A stretch of 64,000 nucleotides of DNA from Sophora flavescens (GCA_030762895.1 CM061062.1:133345104-133409103), one strand, 5' to 3'. Positions 11,750 to 22,453 are shown, numbered from the stretch's first letter. Program-made: numbers and translations. The notes: generated by a model from the letters alone, not told the origin.

Positions 11750-12245
11750 GACTAAACCAATAACTTCGTACTTAGTCCAACATATTAATCAACCACTTCT
11801 TATGACAGGGTATGGCCCTATCCCATTCGAGAAGAAACTTTTTCAACATTCGGTTAACAGTTAGTCCTTAACTCTCATGCTCATACTCGACAAAATTTCG
11901 GCAGCATTTCCCTTTGGTCTCCGACGTACACTGCTTGAACGCGATGACATCCACCACAATAAAGTATGCACCCGGAGAACGAAAGGAAATGTATCAATCC
12001 GAACTTTCATCAAGTATATAACATTAGAATCAATGAATAACTATTTTAACTGAATTAAGAAAAAGTTTTTTCCCAAACTGTCCAACTTTGGACAATGCAA
12101 GATCCAACACAATGAGCGGTACATTAAGCACATACACGTGTGCTCATTAGTATTGCATCTCAAACGGGAAACTAAGGCTTCACTAATTATGTATCTTGCA
12201 TGAAGATGGGGCTTGAAAAGTGAAGAAAATTAGCCAAACAGAGCC
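11750..12245. other. Leader region of the CACTA element 2 transposase gene
   Basis: Non-coding stretch between the TNP2 start and the CACGGCC repeats. It presumably holds the 5' untranslated leader, but no distinct promoter element was identified. Confidence 0.4.
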
Positions 12246-12797
12246 CATCACGGCCTAGCCTTGAAAGCCATCACGGTCGTGATCGAGTAGAGCTTAAAAG
12301 AAAGAATGAAAAAGTCAGTACCGGTCATGGCCAGCCCATGATGCCCATCACGGCCGTGACATGTAAGTTGTACCAGACCCTCACAGGCAGAACTGATCAC
12401 GGCCTAGCGGTGATGGTGGTCACGACCGTGACAGACCAACCAGTGAAGCAACCTCCAAGGCAGAACCTGTCACGGCCTGGCCGTGATGGCCATCACGACC
12501 GTGACATTCCAACTGAACCAGACCCTCACAGGCAGAACTCATCACGGCCTAGCCGTGATGGTGGTCATGGCCGTGACAGACCAACCAGTAAAGCAACCTC
12601 CAAGGCAGAACCTGTCACGGCCTGGCCGTGATGGCCATCACGGCCGTGACATGCCAACTGAACCAGACCCTCACAGGCAGAACTGATCACGGCCTAGCCC
12701 TGATGGTGGTCACGGCCGTGACAGAACAACAAGGGAAGCAACCCCCAAGGCAGAATCCGTCACGGCCTAGCCGTGACAGGCAGCACGGCCGTGACGG
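12246..12797. repeat. 145-bp tandem repeat made of CACGGCC/GGCCGTG palindromes
   Basis: The unit start 'aactgatcacggcctag' recurs at 12391, 12536 and 12681, an exact 145-bp period with about three copies plus degenerate edges from 12246. Each unit holds two long imperfect palindromes of the form TCACGGCC(n)GGCCGTGA joined by linkers containing 'aaccagaccctcac' and 'caaggcagaacc'. It is GC-rich and CpG-rich in an AT-rich surrounding. Lengthy open frames on + arise from the repeat and are not genes. Confidence 0.9.
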
Positions 12798-12917
12798 GTG
12801 ATACCACCACTGGAAAAATCTAGTCTTGGAGAAACAGAACAACACATGCAAGTATATTATCCAACCGTTTGGAGTCAAAGTTCATAACTTTTCTAAACAA
12901 GAAACGAATATATACCT

Positions 12918-13103
12918 GAGGGAGGAGGAGGGACGAGCAAAAATGGCGCTCTTCACGCAAACGAGGGTAGCTCGCGGATGGCCGTTCTCAGTGGTTCTCT
13001 TCCGAAGTAGAAAATGAAGGCTCACAGTGGTCTTCTTTGTCTACGATTGAAAAGGGAAAAAGGACCTGGGAGTTACCGGAAGAAGCGGCGACGTGAAGAA
13101 GGG

Positions 13104-13143
<40 letters not shown>

Positions 13144-13260
13144 GCATACATGAGGGAGGAGGAGGGACGAGAAAAAATGGCGCTCTTCAAACTAGGGTAG
13201 CTCGCGGATGTGGTGAGAGAGATGGAGAGTCAGTGACAAAGAAATGAAAAACAAATGGAA
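12918..13260. repeat. Duplicated leader block and GA microsatellite
   Basis: A block of about 60 bp starting 'gagggaggaggagggacgag' at 12918 recurs at 13152 (spacing 234 bp) with small differences. Between the copies is a (GA)n run at about 13107-13142. The block lies at the 5' side of CACTA element 2, between the subterminal array and the 145-bp repeats. No protein is supported. Confidence 0.75.
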
Positions 13261-13311
13261 TGGAAGACGTCGCGAAGAGTAGGAGGGAATGAAAATAGAA
13301 AATTAGGTTAT

Positions 13312-13725
13312 TACACATCAATTTTAAAAAACCGATGTGGTTAGGATATTTCACATCGGTTTCCTTATAACCGATGTAGAAACTTACAATTTATTTTAAA
13401 ATTTCTTTTTTTTTAATTTACTACATCTGTTATTTGAAAACCGATGTGTAATCTTACGGCTCATTAAAAAAAATTTATAATTTATTTCCATTTTCCACAT
13501 CGGTTATTCAAAACCGATGTGGAATCTTATGTCTAAATTTTTTTTTGGTTTCACTTTTCCACGTCGGTTTTATTTAAAACCGATGTTAAATATTTTTAAC
13601 ACATCGGTTTTTCTAAAGGCGATGTTAAAATATTTCAGTTTAATTTCAAAAATGCCACCGCCTCCTATTTCACATCGGTTTTATTAAAACCGATGTTAAA
13701 AAACTGATGTTAAATGTATATTTTG
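13312..13725. repeat. Right subterminal inverted-repeat array of CACTA element 2
   Basis: Roughly ten copies of ACATCGGTTTT or its inverse AAAACCGATGT, mostly as close inverted pairs, ending at the CACTAGTG terminus. The motif is unrelated to the ACGTCAG motif of element 1, although the two elements share coding homology. Confidence 0.9.
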
Positions 13726-14035
13726 CACTAGTGAAGTTTCTCGATGAAACTTAATCTAATCGCTTTTACTTTTGGTGGAAGTGATTCAGTTTGAATTCTT
13801 ATCGAACTGTTACTCTTTTAAATTGTTGATCAGGGAATTATAGTGAAAGGAGAAACTTTTTGGATTCATGATTGTAAATGTGTACCGATCATACATTTTT
13901 ACCTCCTTGAACCTACTAAAGGATCTTCATACATTAGATGTTTCTGTATTCTTTTGGATCGATGAAATGCTTTTAGATACTTTCTTCTGATAGTATGATC
14001 TGGATGGTGACAGATCCTGTTAAGTTTCTAGTTAC

Positions 14036-14074
14036 GTAATTTCGAGGACGAAATTCTTTTTAGACGGGTAGAGT
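14036..14074 (+). promoter_or_regulatory. Polypurine tract region before the Tekay-like LTR
   Basis: It contains 'tttcgaggacgaaattc' followed by 'agacgggtagagt' directly before the LTR start. Plus-strand priming at this position is standard for the family. Confidence 0.75.
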
Positions 14075-14674
14075 TGTAACACCCTGTTTTTCGTATGCTT
14101 CTTTATCAGTAAATACATGCTTTAATGTATTTATTTTTGATAAAATCCAGAGGATGATTTTATTTAAAATAAAATCATTTTCTTGTGTTGTTTTATCGTA
14201 TGAAGTCACAGTAAAATTTTCGATCGAAAATTCAGACGAAAAACGGTCTGGGTTCTCACTGCCAGTACAAGTTTACTGAGCTAGAGACAAAGTTTTAATT
14301 CGTGAAAGAGACGGTTAGTGTTTTTATGATGTTTTGTGTGGGTTTGAAGTTTTTCGAAAAATCTTGTTCGGGGCCAAAATCTTTGGGATTTCCCGGGCGA
14401 AATCGTCGGGAAATACGATCGGGGAAGTCATCTGATACGGAATGGAGCAGAGTATCAAGAGGATGAAGTGACAAGGAGTGACTTGATGTGAAGGCTATGA
14501 CACACCTAAGAAAAAGTGAATCTTGACTTTATTTCAAAATCTTACTTTTTCATCTTTCTCTCTCCAATCATATCACATCACCTTAACTCCTTCTCCTCTC
14601 TACAAGAAACCCACCTTCTTTCTTATTCTTTCTTCTTCTTTCCCCTCAAAATCGTGACCCCTCCCTGCATTCTC

Positions 14675-14682
14675 TATAAATA
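14675..14682 (+). promoter_or_regulatory. LTR TATA box
   Basis: TATAAATA within 'ctctataaatacccttc', after a CT-rich stretch and about 600 bp into the LTR. Transcription would start about 30 bp downstream, just before the 98-bp repeat array, placing that array in the transcribed leader. This is inferred from sequence alone. Confidence 0.6.
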
Positions 14683-14741
14683 CCCTTCATTTCCACCATT
14701 CATCACTTTCCTCCATTTTCTCATATTTTCACTTCAAAATT

Positions 14742-15711
14742 GCTAAACGAACACAGATTCGGGACACACATACGGCGACACCGTATGAACAGTGTACAGT
14801 GCGGCACTGTAGCTGCACTGTACAGCACTGTAGCGGGTCCTTTTTTTAAAAAAAAATTAATTTTTTTGATTAAGTATGTGTAAATATCTGGTGAATCGGG
14901 TACAAATATCTGGTGAATTCAGTTCATTATCTGGTGAATGGGTTTTTTTTGAGAAATAATTTTTTTACTTAAGTATGTACAAATATCTGGTGAATCAGGT
15001 ATAAATATCTGGTGAATTCAGTTCATTATCTGGTGAATAGGTTTTTTTGAGAAATAAATTTTTTCGTTAAGTATGTGCAAATATATGGTGAATCAGTTAT
15101 AAATATCTTGTGCATTCAGTTCATTATGTGGTGAATGTGTTTTTTTTTTATAAATAATTTTTTTGGATAAGTATGTGTAAATATCTGGTGAATGGGTTTT
15201 TTTGATAAATAAATTTTTTGGTTAAGTATGTACAAATATCTGGTGAATGTGTTTTTTTGAGAAATAATTTTTTTTTAAGTATGTGCAAATATCTGGTGAA
15301 TTCAGTTCATTATCTGGTGAATAGGTTTTTTTGAGAAATAAATTTTTTGGTTAAGTATGTGCAAATATATGGTGAATCAGGTATAAATATCTGGTGAATT
15401 CAGTTCATTATTCGGTGAATGTGTTTTATTTATATAAATAAATTTTTTGGTTAAGTATGTGTAAATATCTGGTGAATGGGTTTTTTTGAAAAATAAATTT
15501 TTTGGTTAAGTATGTGCAAATATCTGGTGAATCATGAACAAATATATGGTGAATTCAGTTCATTATTTGGTGAATGGGTTTTTTTAGAAATAAAATTTTT
15601 ATTATTTTTAAAAAGTCAAAATTTAAATAAAAAAAAAATGGTGCTACAGTAGAGCTACTGTAGCAGGTGTCGTATTTGTGTCCAAAAGCTGTGTTCAATT
15701 AGCACAGCTGT
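14742..15711. repeat. Foldback segment with about 9 copies of a 98-bp tandem repeat
   Basis: The word 'aagtatgt' starts repeat units at 14872, 14971, 15069, 15169, 15224, 15277, 15353, 15453 and 15507. Full units are 98-100 bp; shorter 53-55 bp units lack the middle part. Each unit is built from repeated 'atctggtgaat' words. The array is flanked by imperfect inverted arms: 'gctaaacgaacacag...ggacacacatacgg' on the left and the inverse of 'cgtatttgtgtcc...ctgtgttcaattagc' on the right. A possible 6-bp duplication (aaaatt at 14736-14741 and 15712-15717) suggests an insertion in the LTR. The class of element is unknown. Confidence 0.65.
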
Positions 15712-16110
15712 AAAATTACTACCTTTCTTCTTCTTCTTCTTTCTTACAAAGTTTACATTTTTATCAAGCTTTTTACTTTAAGTTCTTCATCAAAGTTCTT
15801 CATATTGTTGAGGGTAATGATCCTATGTTGTTTATTTTTCAAGTTATTGTCTTTATGTTCATAGTTTTGCTTTAAGTTTCCTTTAAGCATTCAAACTTCT
15901 AAAATCTCTTAAAACTGGTAGAAAACTCCTTTTGAGTTGAAACCACTTTATATATTCTTGTATTTACTCATACTATCACATACTAAAAGGTTGTGTAAAA
16001 CAAAGTTTCCTAACCTCTTCTTTCTAAGGAGGCCGAAACCATGTATATGGTTTAGATGGATCTTGTTTCAACTTTTACAAGTATGAGTTTGTATTTAAGA
16101 TTTCATTTCC

Positions 16111-16690
16111 AAAATGATCATGGACCAAGGCTCCTTTATGTTAAAGGATGCTATGTCTAAGTGATTGGAAAGTTTAAAATATTTTCTTGATTTATTTTCA
16201 TATGATGACCGAATGTAACAATTGACCTAGGATGTGTTATTCTATTTTGTTTTCCAAGATGATTATGGATTAAAGCTCATTTATGTTAAAGGATGCTATG
16301 TCCAAAAGATTGTATGATTTAAAGATCTATAACCTCACAAACTTTTTAAGGCCGAACCTAAGAGTTCATGGTCTAAGACATTTGATTTTTCCATTTTTCG
16401 AAATGATCATGGTTTCAAGCTCCTTACTATGTATGGATGCTAACCTTAAGAGATTGGAAATTTTAGAAATTTATAGCCTATTTAACTATGCTTGGCCGAA
16501 ACCCTAAGTCAAGTACTTAGTGGTATTTTAATTCACTTTGTTAAAAGATCATTGTTTATGAACTCCTAACACTTAAGGATCATAAATCCATGAGTTGTAT
16601 AATTTTCGGGAATATCTAACCCTAAGAACTAGTCTTGGCCAAACCTATACCTTGTGGTTTAGTGTTCTTGTTTAATTTTAACTTGTGATT
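16111..16690. repeat. Diverged 144-bp tandem repeat, 4 copies
   Basis: 'atgatcatgg'-like unit starts at 16114, 16259, 16403 and 16546 (spacings 145, 144, 143), each followed by '...aagctcc..tatgttaaaggatgcta' and later 'ggccgaaccta'-like words. Copies are clearly diverged, so this array is older than the 98-bp and 28-bp arrays in the same LTR. Confidence 0.8.
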
Positions 16691-17543
16691 TTGTGTTCAT
16701 AACCTTAGACTTTCATCGCGGAGGAAACAAGGACGTTCGTGGTTTACCTCTCCAAGCATCTAATCTCCTTACCTTCACGGAAGGTAAGAGGGGATTGCCT
16801 AGGGATATTCAATGACTATATGCATGTGTGTATGTGTTTACTTGAGTGATTTGAATATTATTGTGATATTGAGCCAATACTTGAATAACTTGTTTACTTG
16901 GACTATTGTGGTTATTACTTGAAGTTGAACATTACTTGCTTTAAAGTGTTATGAATTATATATATGTGATGAACTGTCGTTAACTGTGATATTATTGTTG
17001 AGAATATATTATTGTTGATTGAAGTTTGAGAAGCCGGACTTGAGTCTGTGCACAATGATTATAAAGGATTAAAAGCCTTAATAAGCCTTGAATAGAACTT
17101 TGAAAGTATTGGTTTCATTTATAAAAGTTCCTTGTTTAAAATGCTTACTTCAAGAAAATGAGATTCTTATTTTGAAAAGAAATGTTGAAGTTTTTTTTTT
17201 AAGACGATAGAAACTACCCTTTTTATGATCCAAAGTTGGTACGAGAGAAAACCTTTTTCGAACTATGTGTTTTATGAAGGAAAAACCCTTGAAAATATTT
17301 GACTTTATTCCATCAAGGAATTTCAAATACAAACGAATTTCCTAAATGTTTTAGAAAAGATTTTGCAAAGGAAAAGGATTTTCTCCTAAATGATTTGGAA
17401 ACGTTCCGGTTACTTGGATAAGTGACCGAGGTTTTGTTTTGGATTTGATTTTCACTGAGCGAAAAGTAAACACATGTGAATTGAATCTAGTTTGCGAGAC
17501 GTCGCCTCTGGTATTCTGTAATATGCACCTTGATCCGTGCCAT

Positions 17544-17635
17544 GTTGTTGTGGACTGTGTGTCCTAATCACGTTGTTGTGGACTGTGTGTCCTAATCATG
17601 TTGTTGTGGACTGTGTGTCCTAACCACGTTGTGAT
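17544..17635. repeat. 28-bp minisatellite, about 3 copies
   Basis: 'gttgttgtggactgtgtgtc' recurs at 17544, 17572 and 17600 with nearly identical units. It lies in the 3' half of the Tekay-like LTR. The word 'ggactgtgtgtcc' also occurs singly, inverted, in the related LTRs around 55680 and 62105. Confidence 0.9.
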
Positions 17636-17928
17636 GAACGTTGTTAAAGGTGAATGTTGTTTTCTACGACCACAAGCCTAGGACTGGTGCATCGGTCTAA
17701 GGTGTTGTGATTGATCACTCGGACTGCGTGTCCCATGTTGATGTTGATAATTTCAAAATGGTGAAATTTATGAATAGTCGCTAGCCTTTGAGCTTCGACA
17801 ACGAATGAGAACGAACACAAAGAAAACATCGAGAACTAAATGTTTTACATTTGCATTTACGGCAGACGTGCCCGACATGGTTTTAACGTGAGACCTTAAC
17901 AGGAAAGGTATCATGTGACGATGTATTA

Positions 17929-18115
17929 TCGTTGTTCTTAAATTGGACAATGAGACGGTGTACATGTATCGTTGTGCCTAAATGGACAATGAAACGGCGT
18001 GCATAATCGTTGTGCCTAAATGGCCAATGAGACGGTGTATTATCGTTGTGCTTAGCTAGCCAATGAGACTGTGTATTATCGTTGTGCTTAGCTAGCCAAT
18101 GAGACGGTGTATCGA
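17929..18115. repeat. 36-40 bp minisatellite, 5 copies, between conserved LTR anchors
   Basis: 'tcgttgtgcctaaatgg'-type units start at 17929, 17969, 18007, 18043 and 18079. The array sits between two LTR blocks conserved in the other Tekay-like LTRs: 'ggcagacgtg' at about 17862 and 'atctccggagatta' at about 18147. Confidence 0.9.
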
Positions 18116-18809
18116 GTCTGATCAACTCATTTGGATGATGTTGGGATCTCCGGAGATTAAGTTAGAGCCTGATATTGAAGTGCCATGCATATTTTAAAAG
18201 ATTGACTGTGCGGGTTTGAGACCCTTTGATATAACACTGTTATATTGTGTATATGCATGATTTAACTTCTTATATGATTATGTGATGTATGTATCGTGTA
18301 TATGGTTGTTGTGGGATATATCTTATGATGTTATCTCACTCTTACAATTATATCAGGTCTCTTCGGGTTTTGCTGTAGTACATTGGTACTCTAGTACCGA
18401 TGTTGCATAGGAGTCTCTCTAAGTCACTTGAAGACCTAGTGTTAGAGGTTGGGAAAGTATTCTGATTGGGGGTCTCTCCAATGAATATTTGATAGAATGA
18501 CCAGCTTAGGAGTCTGAGTTGGGTTGTATATCTAAAGAGGTCGGTGAATGTAGTGTTATATACATCCATCTGTAGTTTGAACTTTTCTTTCGAAAGTGGA
18601 GACTTAGAGAAATGTTGTATGTCATGGTAACTTTGTTACGAACGTGGCTTTACATTTTAAATGTATGTATGATGGATTTCAGAGTTATCCCTATAGAAGA
18701 AAATTTTATACCCCAATTTTCTGACTTAAGAGAAAACAAATTTTCTGAAAGCAATTAGCAAATTATCTCTTTAATTTAAATTCCGCATGTGTTACGTAGT
18801 AATGCCCAC

Positions 18810-19876
18810 CTGTAGAACCCCAAGGTCGTTCTCTGTGGCAAAGGTCCAAGGAATCCATGGCGGCGAGGAAGGAACTCGAGCCGGACACCACAACAGCGGA
18901 ACCAGCGGATGGCAGTTTCTCCTTCGCCAAGGGGTTACTTCCAACAGCTTTTTGAGGAGGCAAACGGTAACGTTGGAGAACGGGTCGAATGTACCTTCTC
19001 CGGGAACAACAGAAGGGACGAAGAAAAAAAAAATCCGGGGACCTGGCATTGACGCCGTCGTGTGGACGAAGCCATCACTAACGGTTTGCTTCCGTTTGGG
19101 GTGGAATCCATGGGTCGTGATTGTGGAGAAGATTATCTCATGATGCTATTCGACTCCATGTACTAAACTGCTCTCACATTGCTTCTGTTGGGGGTCGAAA
19201 TTTTGGATCATGATTGTGGAGTTGATGACTGTTGGCTTGAGTGGAATGATTGGAGCCAAGGAGACCTCATCAGCAACTGAGTTGCTCGATGGTGGAGATG
19301 GGTTATGCTTGATCTGGGTTTTTAAAGGATTTGAAGGAATTGAGAAAAACTTCTTGGTGGTGTCTTTCCAGAAAGATTGAAGTCAATAATAGCTTTGGTG
19401 AATGCATTCTGACTGGGAATGGTTATGCATTTTTTTGTTTTTGTTGATGAATGAGGTTGAGTTGCAGGGATGAAAGCACCAATGATAGGATATGGATATA
19501 GCAGGGTTATTCCCAATTGGAGAAGGGAATGGGTCTCCTAAGAAATGGGGATTAAGTCTTGCTTTCATTCATATTACTAATTTACAAAAAACAACTCAAT
19601 ACAATTTACCCTACTGTTATGGATCTAAGGACACATGGCTACATCTGCATATTTCTAATATTGCAAAATATAAAAACTCCTAAGTGACACTATTCTGGAA
19701 TCTTCTGCACCAATAAAGACTACAAGAAACTCTCTTACATTTTGCACGAGTCCCTATACTTATTTGGTATTTTAATAGTTCTTTTGGGCATTTCCAATAC
19801 TGATGTGGCCCATTGCTATCTTTTACCGATTGTAGTATTCGTATCATATTATTAGAAGGTCACCGCAGTTGCTTTC
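18810..19876. other. Region between LTR and mTERF pseudogene
   Basis: More GC-rich than the LTR. An ATG at 18858 opens a 33-codon frame that ends TGA, too short to call. The rest looks like 5' leader or intron sequence of the mTERF gene downstream, without a firm exon structure. Confidence 0.35.
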
Positions 19877-20688
19877 ATGCAATCCCCACAAATCTATTTT
19901 TCCAAAGTTCGAATTTTTAGCCTCCAATGTGCTTCCACCTCTGACATTGTGCTGACAGTGACTAAGTGCCCTCATTTCCTTTGTGCAAGCGTCGAGAATA
20001 AACATAACCCCTGTGTATTCATTCAATCTGATAGGAAAACCCTTGATGCTTTACTTAGTTCGCTTAGTTTATTCCTAAACAAGAAACGTATTAGGGAAAT
20101 TTTGAAGTTGTTGCGTGATGAAGGAGTGAAGGAATCAAACATTGCTTATTTGATTAAGACGAGAACTTTTGTATTCCATGGTAATAGCTTGAGGAAGGCC
20201 GTGGATGAAATAAAGGAACTGGGGTTTGATCCTTCAAAACTAAATTTTGTTATAGCATTGGAAGCCAAAGTGAGTTGCCCAAACCCAAATTCAATGCAAA
20301 AGTTGAAGCCTTTAAGAGCTGGGGGTGGTCCGAAGAAGCAATTGCTGCTGCATTTAGGAGGCATTCGGATTGTATGTTGAGATCTGAGGATAAAATTAAT
20401 GCAATGATGAGCTTTTGGGTTAATAAGCTAGGTTGGAATTCTGTGGACCTTGTCACGTGTCCACTGCTTTTTGGATATAGTTTGGAGAAAATAATCATTC
20501 TAAGGGCTTTTGTTGTCCAGTATCTACTCACAAAAGGTTTGATGAAGAAGAATGCCAGCTTAGTTACACCTTTTGTCTTGTCTGAAAAGTTGTTCCTTGA
20601 AAAGTATGTGAAAATTTTCAAGGAGGAAACTGTTGAGCTGTTAAAGCTATACCAGGGAGGGAAAAAAAAAATCAAATTTTCAAGATAA
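19877..20688 (+). pseudogene. mTERF-family protein, frameshifted
   Basis: Plant mTERF proteins are helical-repeat nucleic-acid-binding proteins of mitochondria or plastids acting in organelle transcription and RNA metabolism. The first frame (19877-20273) gives about 130 residues with LKLLRDEGVKESNIAYLIKT and ELGFDPSKLNFVIAL repeats. The reading then shifts near 20270-20276 into the frame ending at 20688, which carries FKSWGWSEEAIAAAFRRH, FVNKLGW-like, FGYSLEKIIILRAFVVQYLL and LEKYVKIFKEE motifs in the expected order. A one-base deletion (or two-base insertion) explains the shift; no acceptor site fits a short intron. The total of about 265 residues is shorter than the usual 350-400, and the N-terminus does not look like the family. 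Probably a pseudogene. Confidence 0.8.
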
Positions 20689-21314
20689 GGGATAGGATTA
20701 GAACCAATTAGTTATCAAATTTTTAGGTAGTAAGCACATGTTTTTGTGTAAAACTGTAATTCATCCGTGTTATGTTTCTTGATGCCGGTTGATGTACTAG
20801 TGTGAAACAAGGATTTCAACTATTTCAAGTAACATGTTTTATTTTCTAATTTGTGTCTAATTTGACTCTTTTGATATAAAAGCTTTCATATACAATACAT
20901 ACACAGCTCATTTATGTTTCATTGGTGCTTGCCAATGACCAACACTTCTGTAATGAGTTTGGTTTATAAGATTTTTCAAGCACTCAAATATGTGTTGTTT
21001 CTTCTTTCAAAAGGTCTAGTTGATAATATTTCTTGCTACTTCACAGTACACCATGTGATTTTTCTGTGTAGCTGTTCCTCTTGAAGTTTGTTAAAGTGTG
21101 TCAAGGTAGAGATACTCTTAGTTTAAGGAAAAGTGTTTATATTAAGAATAGCCTGATGATAGTGGCATGTGCTTTCCTCATGTATTTAACTTGTGAATTA
21201 AAATGTGTGATTTAATATCATTACTTTACTTAACCTGACTTAAATTACAGTATTGTTCAAGTGAAAATGACTACTCATTAAAATTCTTCACTTCAGATGC
21301 TAATAGGAAAGCTA
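20577..21314 (+). repeat. Duplicated mTERF 3' end, copy A
   Basis: The last 36 codons, 3' UTR and downstream sequence of the mTERF pseudogene. The same stretch recurs at 22454-23212 with scattered substitutions (compare 'cttgatgccggttgatgtac' with 'cttgatgccagttgaagtac'). Confidence 0.85.
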
Positions 21315-21353
21315 GTTTTCTATTTGTATCGCATATGTGGTCATTGTTGTTAT

Positions 21354-21358
<5 letters not shown>

Positions 21359-21402
<44 letters not shown>
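21359..21402. repeat. TA microsatellite
   Basis: An uninterrupted (TA)n run of about 44 bp followed by a short CA stretch. The open frames with Ile/Tyr runs across it come from the repeat. Confidence 0.95.
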
Positions 21403-21409
<7 letters not shown>

Positions 21410-21639
21410 TGGATTTTTCAATCATTTATCAATACTTTCATTGCATAGTCCCCCCCTCCCCCAAACAACTAAAACTGTCAATCAAGGCTAAAGCCCATGG
21501 GGAGCCTCCCTCAGCACTGGTTGGGGCCATTTTTTCCAGCCCTTTTAACTAGATCTTTCTGGCCCTAACACACAAAGTCCCATGCAATTGGTGGGTTCGG
21601 GTGGGAATGTACCGTGGGCCAGCCCCCTCTCAAATCTAC

Positions 21640-22450
21640 GGAGTTTATCATCTGTAGGTGTTATTCCATTCCATCTTATTCTGATTGCTACACGAATTTA
21701 TCATATCACTCCAACCTTCTATCTTCGTCCGTCACCAAGAGACATGTTCATTATCTTTGTTGTGTTGCAGCTAGGGTTTTGGCACAGCTTTCATCAGGTT
21801 CGTTTTCTTACTGTGACTTCTTATGTGTTATGTTCTCTTTCAATCGATGTGTGTTTCATTGAATTGTCTTGCATGCAATTTGTAATTTTTGTTTTTATAT
21901 TCTTAGCTTTTTCATTCAGTTTGATTTATTGATCTAAGGTTTCAATTCATATCACTAGTTAATAGTTATTATTTCGTTAATGCTATGGATTTTACTTTCA
22001 CTTTTTGTTTTCGAGTTCCTATTGTGGCTTTTGTTTTGTTTCGGTATTTAATTGGATCCGGCGCAGGTTTAGGTTGGAAATCACATCACAAAAAATTTCA
22101 GAATTTTTGTTGTAGGATTGTTTGGGCAGATTTGTTCTTCCTGTAATTTTTGGGATGAAATCACTCATATACATGTGTTAATGATGCAGATCGAGGTTTG
22201 TAATTTAGCATTCAGCTTTTAATTGAGTAATTTGGACACATACATATATCATTAAAATCCATGGATGACCAATGCAGGAACTACTCAGTTTTTTAATTGA
22301 GCATTCCTGGTAGGTATGGTCTTGTTTATTTTATTATGTATCAAATCATAGTCGATGTTTTTTATAAGTTGATAATGTGCAATCTCTAGTAAGAAACCGA
22401 TGCCTATCTATACACTATGCATACATAGGTGTAATGCTTTACACTATTAT
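21640..22450 (+). repeat. mTERF-cluster 5' leader/intron, copy A
   Basis: The sequence around 'ttgtgttgcagctagggttttgg' and 'catcaggttcgt' resembles a 5' leader with a splice donor, followed by AT-rich intron-like DNA to 22450. From 21815 on it is repeated at 26006-26640. It should lead into an mTERF coding exon but instead joins directly to the last codons of one at about 22454, so the coding body of this copy is missing. Confidence 0.6.
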
Positions 22451-22453
22451 CTG

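Larger units (their letters stand above)
4990..13733 (-). mobile_element. CACTA (En/Spm) DNA transposon 2, 8.7 kb
   Basis: A near full-length CACTA element with coding strand -. The termini are CACTAGTG at 4990-4997 and 13726-13733, flanked internally by CACATCGGTTTT/AAAACCGATGTG subterminal repeats (one pair on the left, an array on the right). Reading from the right: subterminal array, GA-rich and duplicated leader, 145-bp CACGGCC tandem repeat, decayed TNP2 transposase gene (11749-8593), Ulp1-like gene (8432-5342), left end. The right flank continues as the 3' part of a Tekay-like retrotransposon, so this element appears to have inserted into it. Frameshifts and stops in both genes mean it cannot now encode its own functions. 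Confidence 0.85.
13734..18809 (+). mobile_element. Tekay/Del-like Ty3/gypsy 3' end with LTR of about 4.7 kb
   Basis: The + strand holds the last 340 bp of an internal region, the conserved TTTCGAGGACGAAATTC motif with polypurine tract, and an LTR starting TGTAACACCC at 14075. The LTR runs to about 18809, where the terminal word 'gttacgtagtaatgccc' matches the LTR end at 50426-50441. The 340-bp internal part aligns by eye with the - strand at 58290-58630 (shared 'tttacttttggtggaagtga' and 'aaatgtgtaccgatcat'). CACTA element 2 removes everything upstream. The LTR is swollen by several independent tandem repeats. The last dozen bases are diverged, so the right edge is uncertain. Confidence 0.75.

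Noticed and set aside
12338..12878. Long open frames across the CACGGCC repeat (both strands)
   Set aside because: The frames follow the 145-bp repeat and give repetitive peptides; no stop falls in the unit by chance. No gene support.
1..13733. Tandem and inverted repeats as a CRISPR array
   Set aside because: The repeats are palindromic transposon subterminal motifs with irregular spacing, in plant DNA with introns; no Cas-like genes.
20262..20276. Splice donor (AAAGTGAGT) explaining the mTERF frame change
   Set aside because: The next frame resumes within a few bases with matching protein sequence, so there is no room for an intron. A frameshift is simpler.
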